Assembly (NCBI GenBank): GCA_963565915.1
Contig: OY751486.1
Location: forward strand, 2,046,001-2,110,000
Source of the DNA: Entoloma clypeatum
Lineage: Eukaryota > Basidiomycota > Agaricomycetes > Agaricales > Entolomataceae
Direction: 5' to 3'
DNA: 64,000 nucleotides
Shown: positions 44,801 through 53,424 of the stretch, piece by piece
How the letters are laid out: each line of letters begins with the position of its first letter
Position numbering within the stretch: position 1 is the first letter of the stretch
Made by a program: the position numbers and the translations under genes
Notes under the pieces: model-generated
Database searches by the model: none
Told to the model about the DNA's origin: nothing
What the model saw: only the letters and a program-made list of their open reading frames with translations

Positions 44801-45499
44801 GATTGGGCGGAATGGATCGCAATCGCAGAATTCCAGTACAATGACAAAGAACATCAAGCGACAAAGTACACACCATTCTATCTCAACTACGGTCTGCATC
44901 CTTGGAGGGGAGAACTTGTGTTGGAAGACACCAATCCGGCAGCAAACGACTTCTTGAAAAAACTCAAACAGGCACGAGAAGAAGCCAACACAGCACTGAA
45001 ACAGGCACAGGATCAGATGAAGAAGACAGTTGACACACGACGAAGCCCGTCTCGGGATTACCGCATCGGAGACAAGGTGTGGCTGGAAGGGACTAACATC
45101 AGGACTGATCGTCCCTCAAAGAAACTTGACGCCCTCCGACACGGACCGTTCAAAGTCCTAGAGAAGAAAGGAGCTAGCGCATACCGTCTTGATCTTCCCA
45201 AAACCTGGAAAATGATCCACCCTGTGTTCAACGAAACCCTGTTATCGCCATACGAAACCCCGAAGTATGCCATTCAGAAAAAGAAGCCAGCCCCTGACCC
45301 GATCATCGTCGAAGGACGAGAAGAATACCATGTCTCCACGATCCTGGACTCTCGAAAATTCCGCGGAAAGATCCAGTACCTTGTCCAATGGGAAGGGTAT
45401 GGCCCAGAAGAGAACACGTGGGAACCTCGGACTAATGTTCAGAACGCTCAAGACTTGATCCGAGACTTTCATCGGCAAAATCCATCGCGTCCACAATAA
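41891..45499 (+). CDS. Gypsy-B Pol polyprotein with chromodomain
   Basis: 1,202 uninterrupted codons. Domains by residue: aspartic protease (catalytic DSG at 56-58, downstream DMLLGHDW), reverse transcriptase (YMDD at 403-406), RNase H (TDASGYAIGAVL from about 550), integrase zinc-binding domain (HDAPVAGHPGQ...CDTCQRNK), catalytic core ([19 protein letters not shown]), and a C-terminal chromodomain (EYHVSTILDSRK...NTWEP). The open frame extends upstream to 41822, overlapping gag, and there is no ATG at 41891 (TTG). Gypsy-A and C have ATG ACT GCA GAC at this place. All catalytic residues I can check are present. Makes cDNA and inserts it; the chromodomain likely targets heterochromatin. Confidence 0.93.
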   Translation: MPGAVTDNITYVIPAKRAVASTKIVKGDKPPKRREIKLQAQIKTRRGPKAIRPEVDSGCERTCIHPRIVREQNLPTRGIKPISILNADGSPNRQQKAEKLAEVKLDLGTHQETMEAMVLDIGRTDMLLGHDWLVHHNPTINWTTGAVTFNRCPSTCQTKHSDFRVNLNGRKHRVRMVEVRDKDAPKKSDQKWKPGDPILEAVTPTPPPTTKRPSYVERFAHLFEKENFDKIPKEREWDHGIELTPDAPKELGGNTYPMTQKEQEELDEFIDEGLATGKIRPSKSPYASPCFFINKKDGSKRLVQDYRTVNKFTVKDKFPLPRINDLLDVLKDAVYFNKMDIMWGYNNVRIKKGDEWKAAFLTSRGLFEPLVMFFGLCNSPGTFSRMMASLFRDQIRRRICVIYMDDIVVIGKTKEELARNTEEILQILSDNDLFLKEKKCLWEVTKCPILGYVVGEGRVEMETEKVDTIWNWRVPTSKKEVQRFLGFANFYQRFIEGYSNIAKPLTTLTGNTAFTWGPAAQEAFEGLIRAITTAPVLALPKPDGQFRVETDASGYAIGAVLSQKQDDKWHPIAFLSRTMSAAEQNYEIYDKELLAVMEALKDWRHYLLEAKERFEILTDHKNLEYFRRPQDLNQRQRRWKMKLQDYDFELRHVPGKTNAKADILSRLPWYETELEPQDSDQMLKEGLFLKRLESEDVIQMEMFTEEQFFEGGETSDSIKIGNITTIENPWIVRIKASNRMETEVAQGLKKNPHWYQQENGITYAGERVYVPPDPQLHQELMFEAHDAPVAGHPGQYRTHELLTRTYWWPTILHDVKKYVKGCDTCQRNKISRQRRHAPLHPNVAPSQPWEDIGIDVVGPIPESDGKNAILVITDRHSKMLHLIPTTVELSAEGLAKIYRDQIWKLHGIPKKIISDRGPQFAAKFMEILCRMLGIKRNLSTAYHPQTDGQAERSHQETEVFLRNFVNHLQDDWAEWIAIAEFQYNDKEHQATKYTPFYLNYGLHPWRGELVLEDTNPAANDFLKKLKQAREEANTALKQAQDQMKKTVDTRRSPSRDYRIGDKVWLEGTNIRTDRPSKKLDALRHGPFKVLEKKGASAYRLDLPKTWKMIHPVFNETLLSPYETPKYAIQKKKPAPDPIIVEGREEYHVSTILDSRKFRGKIQYLVQWEGYGPEENTWEPRTNVQNAQDLIRDFHRQNPSRPQ

Positions 45500-45614
45500 A
45501 AGAACAAACTTTGAGCCATTTTCCACATCGACTTCTGTCACATCGAGTTCCCCGCTCCAACTCTTCTCGCCCAACACGCCGTTCTTCTTATACCTTTCAA
45601 ACATCATTTCTGCC

Positions 45615-45983
45615 ATGTCCAACATCACCGCCGCCTCCACCAATGCTTCCGATATCAACCCCACCATCACCACCCTCATCGGCGAAGCGCTCTCCATGCG
45701 CGACCAGATCCATGCGCTCGAAACCTCCGTTGCCGACATCCTTCACCGGCAGATGCATATCCGCCTTCATACCCTTTCCGATTTGCCAACCGCCCCCACC
45801 GCTGAGGAGAAACTCATCCTCAAAAATTATACCAACACCCTTGCTGTCGAGAACCGACGCCTTCGCCTCGCCGTTCGAGGTTTAGAGTTTGCCACGGCGG
45901 TAAACGATGAACTGATAAAGGATTGGGGTAACCGAGTTGACCCTGCCTGGGCCGATCCAAATGGCAACGATGGATGGGAGTAG
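45615..45983 (+). CDS. Gypsy-B third ORF, small coiled-coil protein
   Basis: An intact 122-codon ORF with its own ATG, 116 bp after pol. Ser/Thr-rich start, a long heptad-like helix (SMRDQIHALETSVADILHRQ) and a second helix (NRRLRLAVRGLEFATAV), ending NGNDGWE. No signal peptide, membrane segment or Cys cluster. Orthologues lie at the same place in Gypsy-A (one stop) and Gypsy-C (open). Conservation of frame across three copies suggests selection while the family was active. Function unknown. Confidence 0.75.
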   Translation: MSNITAASTNASDINPTITTLIGEALSMRDQIHALETSVADILHRQMHIRLHTLSDLPTAPTAEEKLILKNYTNTLAVENRRLRLAVRGLEFATAVNDELIKDWGNRVDPAWADPNGNDGWE

Positions 45984-46020
45984 GTAGTCTGTGAGGACAC
46001 AGACCTTGAGGAGGGGAACA

Positions 46021-46388
46021 TGTTACGGACTAACGACTACGGACGTATATGCTTACCTTTTCACTTTTACTCATCGGCCCCCGCTTACACATATCGTATT
46101 ATATTTTATTTCCTTTAGTATACTTCGCTCCCGCGCTGACTCGCTTTCCGCAGCTGTCTGACTCATTCCGCAGTCGTCTTACTCAGACGCACTGCCTTCC
46201 GCAGTTATCTTACTCAGATACACTGCCTTGCGCAGCACTGACTCATATGCTATCGCCTATGGTCAGTACCTATATAAACCCTTTGTACTATAGCTAGATT
46301 CCTTAGATTTAGCAATCACATTGCTCTTCGCCTTTCCATCTTCCTGCATACTCTGCCCGAACCTTGGAACGGTTTGTTACGCATAACA
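46021..46388 (+). repeat. Gypsy-B 3' LTR
   Basis: 368 bp; preceded by the purine tract GAGGAGGGGAACA and followed by cgttg. Confidence 0.95.
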
Positions 46389-46774
46389 CGTTGCAGTGGT
46401 CTGGGCGACTCATTTTCACGGAACCAGAAGGCAACATGAGCCCACCAACCGGCTTGTCCCTATTGAGCAGCGAGTGGTTACACACAGACGTCAGCCTTGG
46501 AATTGATTGTGGGGTAATAGATACTCACCAAATAACAAGGTCCCGATTCGTCTCGCCACACAAGCTCCAGAAATGCAAGAGCGAACATCACAATCTACGA
46601 ACCACCTAGCCAGCCTTTGCACCCCAATTTCCAAAACATCAAGGGCACCAAGACGATCTGCAAAGCGGACATGAGTGAGAAACAATCGCCACATGACTGA
46701 TTGCTCACCAGAAGTTTCAGAAGAATCCGACACGGCCATCAGAATAGATTGAACAGAGGACACGGATTGCTGTC
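46389..46774 (-). pseudogene. NOT1 copy 1, upstream remnant between Gypsy-B and Gypsy-C
   Basis: Host sequence that continues NOT1 copy 1 beyond Gypsy-B. It contains an ETSGEQSVMWRLFL segment that recurs with changes at 56735-56947 and 57828-58166, showing that it belongs to the tandem NOT1 array. I cannot confirm this part as NOT1 coding sequence by itself. Confidence 0.55.
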
Positions 46775-47176
46775 TGTTATGCTTAACAAACCGTTCCAAG
46801 GTTCGGGCAGAGTATGCAGGAAAGTGGAAAGGCGAAGAGCAATGTGATTGCTAAATCTAAGGAATCTACTATAGTACAAGAGGTTTATATAGGTACTGAC
46901 TATAGGCGATAGCGGATGAGTCAGTACTACGGAAGGCAGTGCGCATGAGTAAGGCGACTGCGGAAGGCTATGTACAGTGAGTAAGCTGACTGCGGAAAGC
47001 AAGTCAGCGCGAGAGCGAAGTATACTAAAGGGGATGACGAAGTAATGTAATGAGTCAGACTGGGAATCGAAGGTTGCGAAAGTAGACATTAGACATAGTG
47101 AGTTCGTAAGAGGGCGCCGAGTCGGGCCAATAAGTAAAAGATATGATGTGGTCCTCATACCGTAGAGTCCGTAACA
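46775..47176 (-). repeat. Gypsy-C 3' LTR
   Basis: 402 bp, TGTTACGGACTCTACGG...AAGCATAACA read on the minus strand. Confidence 0.95.
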
Positions 47177-47210
47177 TGTTCCCCTCTCCAAGCTCTGTGT
47201 CCTCACAGAG

Positions 47211-47582
47211 TCACTGTCCCCATCCCTCGTTGTTGCCGGGATCGGACCAGTTCGGACTTTCCTTGAGGCTCCAATCATATATCAACTCCTCGTTGATGGC
47301 TACGGCGAGTTCAAGGCCTTTGATGGCCAGCCAAATGCGTCGGTTTTCGATGACGAGGGTGCTGGTGTAATTCCCGAGGATTTGTTTCTCTTCGGGAGTC
47401 GGGGCGACGGGGAGATTCGACAACGAATGAAGTTGAATATTCATCGGGCGATGAAGGAGATCGGCGAGGGAAGTTTCAAGGGCATGGATTTGGTCTCTCA
47501 TGGAGAGCGCTTCGTTCATAAGGGCGGCGATGGCGGGGTTGATGTCGGTGGTGGAGGTGGAGGTGACGATGGTGTTTGACAT
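47211..47582 (-). CDS. Gypsy-C third ORF, small coiled-coil protein
   Basis: An open 123-codon ORF homologous to 45615-45983. The helical core SMRDQIHALETSLADLLHR is preserved; it ends NNEGWGQ close to the 3' LTR. It stays open although pol of the same copy is broken. Confidence 0.75.
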   Translation of the reverse strand: MSNTIVTSTSTTDINPAIAALMNEALSMRDQIHALETSLADLLHRPMNIQLHSLSNLPVAPTPEEKQILGNYTSTLVIENRRIWLAIKGLELAVAINEELIYDWSLKESPNWSDPGNNEGWGQ

Positions 47583-47715
47583 GGCGGTGAGGATGGTTGA
47601 GAGGTAAAAGAAGAATGGGGTGGCTATATTGGGCAGGGCGAAGACTAGAGCGGGGAACTCGGTGTGTGGTTGACTGATGAGGTCGATACTGCCATGGGTT
47701 TTGAGAACTCGTCTT

Positions 47716-50700
47716 TTATTGTGGTCGAGACGGGTTCTGCCGATGGAAATCACGGATCAAATCTTGAGCGTTCTGAACATTAGCTCGAGGTTCCCATGTG
47801 TTCTCTTCTGGGCCATATCCTTCCCACTGGACGAGGTACTGGATCTTTCCGCGGAACTTTCGAGAGTCTAGGATCGTAGACACATGGTACTCTTCTCGTC
47901 CTTCAACGATGATCGGATCAGGGGCTGGTTTCTTTTTCTGGATGGCATACTTCGGAGTTTCATATGGCGACAACAGGGTTTCGTTGAACACAGGGTGAAT
48001 CATCTTCCAAGTCTTCGGAAGATCAAGAAGGTACGCGCTAGCTCCTTTCTTCTCTAGGACTTTGAATGGTCCATGTCGGAGTGCATCAAGTTTCTTTGAG
48101 GGGCGATCGGTCCTGATGTTAGTCCCTTCCAGCCACACCTTGTCTCCGATTCGGTAGTCCCGAGACGGACTCCGTCGTGTATCAACTGTCTTCTTCATCT
48201 GATCCTGTGCCTGTTTCAGTGCTGCATTGGCTTCTTCTCGTGCTTGTTTGAGTTTTTCCAAGAAGCTGTTGGCAGCCGGGTTGGTGTCTTCCAACACAAG
48301 TTCTCCCTTCCAAGGATGTAAGCCATAGTTAAGGTAGAATGGTGTGTGCTTCGTCGCCTGATGTTCTTTGTCATTGTACTGGAATTCGGCGATTGCGATC
48401 CATTCAGCCCAATCATCTTGCAGATGGTTGACGAAGTTTTGTAAGAACGCTTCTGTTTCCTGATGCGATCGTTCGGCTTGTCCATCCGTCTGTGGATGGT
48501 ATGCGGTGGACAGGTTCCTTTTGATCCCTAACATGCGGCAAAGTATCTCCATGAACTTCGCGGCGAACTGTGGTCCCCTGTCACTGATGATTTTCTTGGG
48601 GATTCCGTGGAGCTTCCATATCTGATCCCGATAGATCTTGGCTAATCCTTCAGCCGATAATTCCACGGTTGTCGGAATGAGATGAAGCATTTTCGAATGT
48701 CTATCCGTGATGACCAGGATCGCATTCTTTCCATCAGATTCTGGTATCGGTCCCACGACGTCAATCCCTATGTCTTCCCATGGATGACTTGGTGCTGCAT
48801 GGGGGTGTAGCGGAGCATGTCGTTTCTGTCTGTTGATCTTGTTGCGCTGACAGGTGTCGCAACCCTTTACGTACTTCTTTACATCATGCAGGATGGTAGG
48901 CCACCAGTAGGTGCGAGTGAGGAGTTCGTGTGTTCGATACTGTCCTGGATGTCCAGCCACTGGTGCATCGTGTGATTCAAACATTAGTTCTTGACGCAGT
49001 TGTGGGTCCGGTGGAACATAGACTCGTTCGCCTGCATATGTGATGCCGTTTTCCTGTTGATACCAATGAGGATTCTTTTTTAGACCCTGGGCTACTTCTG
49101 TCTCCATGCGGTTTGAGCCCTTGATGCGTGCGATCCACGTATTTTTGATGGTTGTGACGTTTCCAATCTTGATGGAATCAGATGTTTCACCCCCTTCAAA
49201 GAATTGTTCCTCCGTGAACATCTCCATTTGTACCACATCTTCTGATTCCAATCGTTTCAGGAATAGTCCCTCCTTGAGCATTTGGTCACTGTCTTGCGGT
49301 TCGAGTTCCGTTTCATACCAAGGTAAGCGCGACAGGATGTCCGCTTTTGCATTTGTCTTGCCAGGCACATGCCGTAGTTCGAAGTCATAGTCTTGTAACT
49401 TCATCTTCCAGCATCTTTGTCATTGATTTAGGTCCTGAGGACGGCGGAAATACTCCAGGTTCTTGTGATCAGTTAAGATCTCGAAGCGTTCCCTGGCTTC
49501 GAGCAGATAGTGTCTCCAATCTTTCAGTGCTTCCATGACTGCCAAGAGCTCTTTGTCGTATATCTCGTAATTTTGTTCGGCCGCGGACATGGTCCGTGAC
49601 AGGAACGCGATAGGATGCCATTTGTCGTCCTGTTTTTGAGAGAGTACAGCCCCAATTGCATAGCCCGATGCATCGGTTTCGACCCTGAAATGTCCATCTG
49701 GTTTTGGTAATGCCAAGACTGGTGCCGATGTGATCGCCTGTATGAGACCTTCAAATGCCTTTTGTTCCGTTGGTCCCCAAGTAAACGCAGTGCCGCCTGT
49801 GAGCGCGGTAAGTGGTTTCGCGATGTTTGAGTATCCTTCAATGAAGCGTCGATAGAAGTTAGCAAACCCAAGGAATTTCTGGACTTCCTTTTTGATGTGG
49901 GTGCCCGCCAGTTTCGAATCGCATCCACCTTCTCGGTTTCCATCTCGACACATCCTTCACCAACAACATATCCCAATATGGGGCATTTCGTTACTTCCCA
50001 GAAACACTTCTTCTCCTTCAGGAACAAGTCATTGTCCGATAGGATCTGCAGAATTTCTTCGGTGTTTCACGCGAGTTCTTCCTTGGTTTTACCAATAACC
50101 ACGATGTCATCCATGTAGATCACGCAGATGCGTCGGCGGATCTGGTCCCGGAATAGACTAGCCATCATCCGAGAGAACGTTCCCGGGGAGTTGCAAAGGC
50201 CGAAAAACATGACCAATGGTTCGAACAATCCTCAACTGGTGAGGAAGGCAGCCTTCCATTCATCGCCTTCTTTAATCCGAACATTGTTGTAACCCCACAT
50301 GATGTCCATCTTATTGAAGTAGACTGCATCTTTCAGCACGTCCAAGAGATCGGAGATGCAAGGGAGTGGGAATTTCTCTTTGACCGTGAATTTGTTGACC
50401 ATGCGGTAATCTTGTACCAATCGTTTGGAACCATCCTTCTTGTTGATGAAGAAGGGAAGCATAAGGGGATTTGGACGGGCGGATCTTTCCAGTTGCTAGA
50501 CCCTCGTCAATGAATGCGTCCAATTCCTCTTGTTCCTTTTGTGTCATGGGATATGTGTTTCCCCCTAGTTCTTTTGGTGCGTCTGGTGTAAGTTCAATAC
50601 CATGGTCCCATTCCCTTTCCTTCGGGATCTTATCAAAGTTCTCCTTCTCGAAGAGGTGAGTAAACCGATCAACATATGAGGGTCGTTTGGTTGTGGGAGG

Positions 50701-51318
50701 TGGTGTGGGAGTGACAGCTTCCAATATAGGGTCTCCAGGCTTCCATTTCTGATCCGACTTCTTGGGTGCATCTTTGTCGCGTACCTCAACCATGCGAACC
50801 CGGTGTTTGCGACCATCAAGGTTAACCCTGAATTCCGAATGTTTGGTTCGGCATGTTGTTGGGCACCGGTTGAATATTACAGCGCCGGTTGTCCAATTGA
50901 TCGTAGGATTGTGGTGTACCAACCAGTCATGTCCCAAGAGCATGTCGGTTCTCCCAATGTCCAGTACCATCGCTTCCATGATTTCCTGATGTGTTCCCAA
51001 ATCCAGCTTGACTTCAGCAAGTTGGTTCGCTTTTTGTTGTCGATTTGGTGATCCATCCGCATTTAGAATTGCTATGGGCGGTATTCCTCGCGTGGGGAGG
51101 TTCTGTTGGTGTACTATTCTGGGATGGATGCATGTGCGTTCACATCCGCTATCAACCTCAGGTCGAATGACCTTTGGTCCTCGTCGTGTTTTGAGTTGAG
51201 CTAACAACCTGATCTCTCGTCGTTTCGGAGGTTTGTCTCCCTTTACAATCTTAGTCGACGCAGCGGCTCGCTTGGCAGGGATGACATAGGTTCTATTGTC
51301 TGCAGTCATACAAGGCAA
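47716..51318 (-). pseudogene. Gypsy-C pol polyprotein
   Basis: Starts ATG ACT GCA GAC near 51309, with protease EVDSGCERTC intact. Then: a short deletion near 50462 shifting the frame, TGA for CGA near 50229 and 50066, the same loss of one A from an A6 run (near 49900) seen in Gypsy-A, and TGA for CGA at 49417. The remaining frame (47716-49404, 562 codons) encodes the integrase and chromodomain with all key residues. RT YMDD is still recognisable. Not functional without help from another copy. Confidence 0.9.
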
Positions 51319-51359
51319 GCAAGTCCGTTTAATAGATAAGGGTCGCGACTTAGCGTCGT

Positions 51360-52562
51360 TTAATCGGACCCTTCGGGAAAATCCTTCTCGTCGGCTTCTA
51401 AGATTGTGGTTTCATCATTCTCGGCATCTTCCTCAGACACCTTCCTAACCCTTCCGGAGTTCTTCTTTGGCTTGCGGCAGTTGCGCGCAATATGGCCTTC
51501 TTGGTCGCAGTTGAAACACTTGCGACCATCTTTCTTCTTTGGAGCGCTGCAGTCTTTAGCAAGGTGACCGAAGCGTCGACAGTTGTAGCAACGGGCCACT
51601 CCTGCTTTGTCAATCTCCATGGCCTTGCCTTGACCACCATAAGTGGTACCTGATCTGGTGCGCATGTCGCTGCCACCTCGGATGACCAGTGCATGTCCTT
51701 CCATCTGTTGTCCCTTGTTTTGGATCTTCTTTGCGTACTCGGAGTACGTTTTATCCTCACTTGCCACTTGTTCAGAGATTCTGCGGTTAACGTTCTTTTC
51801 CAGGATGTATTTCCCAGTTTCTTCACCAAGGTTTGACAGCTTCAAGAGCTCTTCGAATTTGTCCAAGAATTCGTCAACGGTACGTTTCTCCTGCCTCAGG
51901 ACTTCGAGTCTTGCTTTGGCGGCGACTGACTTGTTGGCGACAGAAAATCGTGTTGTGATATCCTCTGAGAATCCTAGCCAGGTGATGTTCTCGTTGTCGA
52001 TGGCAAGAGCGTCTAACTTGTTACTGGCCCAGTGCTTGCCGGACCCTTCCATCATGCGGGATAGCACCGCAAGAATCTTCTGATCGTCTGTTAGGCTTTT
52101 TTGGAACCTGATGTATAGTTTGGTGGCTTTCCACCACTCATCAAAGGTGTGTCTGTCCTTGAACATCCCAGAATCCTTGATGATCTTGGATGTATCCATC
52201 ATTTGTACTGCCGGAGCTTCTGCCATGTCTAGAGTCTGCGGAGAAGGAGAGGGGTCGGGTTGTTGGGATGAAGATGGGGTTTGGGATACAGGTAAGGGTT
52301 GAAAATGAGTCCCTGTTCTAGGTGTCTGTTCGATATCTGACTGCGCGGAGTCAAAAGCAAATTCGTCAGGGGACTCGTCGGCGGAATCGGTGGCAAAACG
52401 TTCGGGGTATTTCCTTTGTAGATCTCTAAGGAATCTCTGTTCCTGCGCGTCTGTCGGTTGTGAGAAGGGGTCAAGTCTCTCGTTTCGTGCCCAACGACCG
52501 TACTTGGTCTGTTGTTCGGTGGTTGTAAAGTGGGCATAGATCTGTTGCTTCGAGTACGACAT
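51360..52562 (-). CDS. Gypsy-C Gag
   Basis: 400 intact codons from ATG (MSYSKQQIYAHFTTTEQQTK). Acidic N-terminal region, capsid-like region (DEWWKATKLYIRFQKSL), two CCHC knuckles (CYNCRRFGHLAKDC, CFNCDQEGHIARNC), and an acidic tail. Best guide to the family's true Gag start. Packages RNA into virus-like particles by homology. Confidence 0.88.
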   Translation of the reverse strand: MSYSKQQIYAHFTTTEQQTKYGRWARNERLDPFSQPTDAQEQRFLRDLQRKYPERFATDSADESPDEFAFDSAQSDIEQTPRTGTHFQPLPVSQTPSSSQQPDPSPSPQTLDMAEAPAVQMMDTSKIIKDSGMFKDRHTFDEWWKATKLYIRFQKSLTDDQKILAVLSRMMEGSGKHWASNKLDALAIDNENITWLGFSEDITTRFSVANKSVAAKARLEVLRQEKRTVDEFLDKFEELLKLSNLGEETGKYILEKNVNRRISEQVASEDKTYSEYAKKIQNKGQQMEGHALVIRGGSDMRTRSGTTYGGQGKAMEIDKAGVARCYNCRRFGHLAKDCSAPKKKDGRKCFNCDQEGHIARNCRKPKKNSGRVRKVSEEDAENDETTILEADEKDFPEGSD

Positions 52563-53005
52563 GATGATGCGGCTCTGGGACGTCTCGATGTGAGCGTCCT
52601 AATCAATCTTCTGATAACGGTTGTCTGGACACCGATAAACTCTCTGATCTCTGTGATCCGACCTGTCTGAGGTCCTTCTTGAACGCGAAAACTTTCGAGT
52701 TCGTTCTGTCGGGCGTTGTAACGCGCAATCTGGTGTTGTCGAGCAAGATGGATGCTCTCTGCTATCTCGCCGTGGGGGCGATGCTCGTCGTTGTCTAGTT
52801 CTTCGTCAAGCACCTGCTGTAGGATGCGACGGATCTCCAATTCAATGTACTGCTGGATGAGTGTAAAATCGATACTGTCTCGAGGACTTAGCTCCTCCTG
52901 TCGGGCTTCTGGTGAGGCGAATGGGTTACTGGTGAAGTCTTCAAAGAAGCGCGACGTCTTGACTCGTCTGGTAGTTGCTCTCTTCGCTCTGGGCGAACCT
53001 AACAA
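52229..53005 (-). CDS. Gypsy-C leader ORF overlapping gag
   Basis: Open for 258 codons from just inside the LTR without an ATG (first usable codon TTG). Nearly the same protein as the Gypsy-B leader frame. Overlaps the first ~330 nt of gag in a different frame. Confidence 0.5.
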   Translation of the reverse strand: MLGSPRAKRATTRRVKTSRFFEDFTSNPFASPEARQEELSPRDSIDFTLIQQYIELEIRRILQQVLDEELDNDEHRPHGEIAESIHLARQHQIARYNARQNELESFRVQEGPQTGRITEIREFIGVQTTVIRRLIRTLTSRRPRAASSCRTRSNRSMPTLQPPNNRPSTVVGHETRDLTPSHNRQTRRNRDSLEIYKGNTPNVLPPIPPTSPLTNLLLTPRSQISNRHLEQGLIFNPYLYPKPHLHPNNPTPLLLRRL

Positions 53006-53101
53006 GATTTAGCAACTTGTTATGCTTAACAAACCGTTCCAAGGTTCAGGCAGAGTATGCAGGAAAGTGGAAAGGCGAAGAGCAATGTGATTGCTAAATC
53101 T
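53005..53101 (-). promoter_or_regulatory. Gypsy-C self-primer and primer-binding site
   Basis: On the minus strand, AGATTTAGCAA in the LTR (53091-53101) and its exact complement TTGCTAAATCT (53005-53015), two bases inside the LTR end at 53018. Confidence 0.72.
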
Positions 53102-53419
53102 AAGGAATCTACTATAGTACAAGAGGTTTATATAGGTACTGACTCTAGGCGATAGCGGATGAGTCAGTACTATGGAAGGCAGTGCGCATGAGTAAGGCGA
53201 CTGCGGAAGGCTATGTACAGTGAGTAAGCTGACTGCGGAAAGCAAGTCAGCGCGAGAGCGAAGTATACTAAAGGGGATGACGAAGTAATGTAATGAGTCA
53301 GACTGGGAATCGAAGGTTGCGAAAGTAGACATTAGACATAGTGAGTTCGTAAGAGGGCGCCGAGTCGGGCCGATAAGTAAAAGATATGATGTGGTCCTCA
53401 TACCGTAGAGTCCGTAACA
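53018..53419 (-). repeat. Gypsy-C 5' LTR
   Basis: 402 bp, TG...CA; followed outside by ctgtc. Confidence 0.95.
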
Positions 53420-53424
53420 CTGTC

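Larger units (their letters stand above)
39824..46388 (+). mobile_element. Gypsy-B: near-intact chromovirus
   Basis: A 6,565-bp element flanked by cgttg (39819-39823 and 46389-46393), with two 368-bp LTRs differing at about three positions. Order: leader ORF, gag, pol with chromodomain, third ORF. Pol is uninterrupted. It sits in NOT1 copy 1. It is the youngest and best-preserved element of the window and of the A/B/C family. Confidence 0.96.
46775..53419 (-). mobile_element. Gypsy-C: chromovirus, inverted, between NOT1 copies
   Basis: A 6,645-bp minus-strand element flanked by ctgtc (46770-46774 and 53420-53424), with two 402-bp LTRs that differ at about four positions. Gag is open, while pol has several stops and frameshifts. 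It belongs to the same family as Gypsy-A/B, closest to A. Confidence 0.95.
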
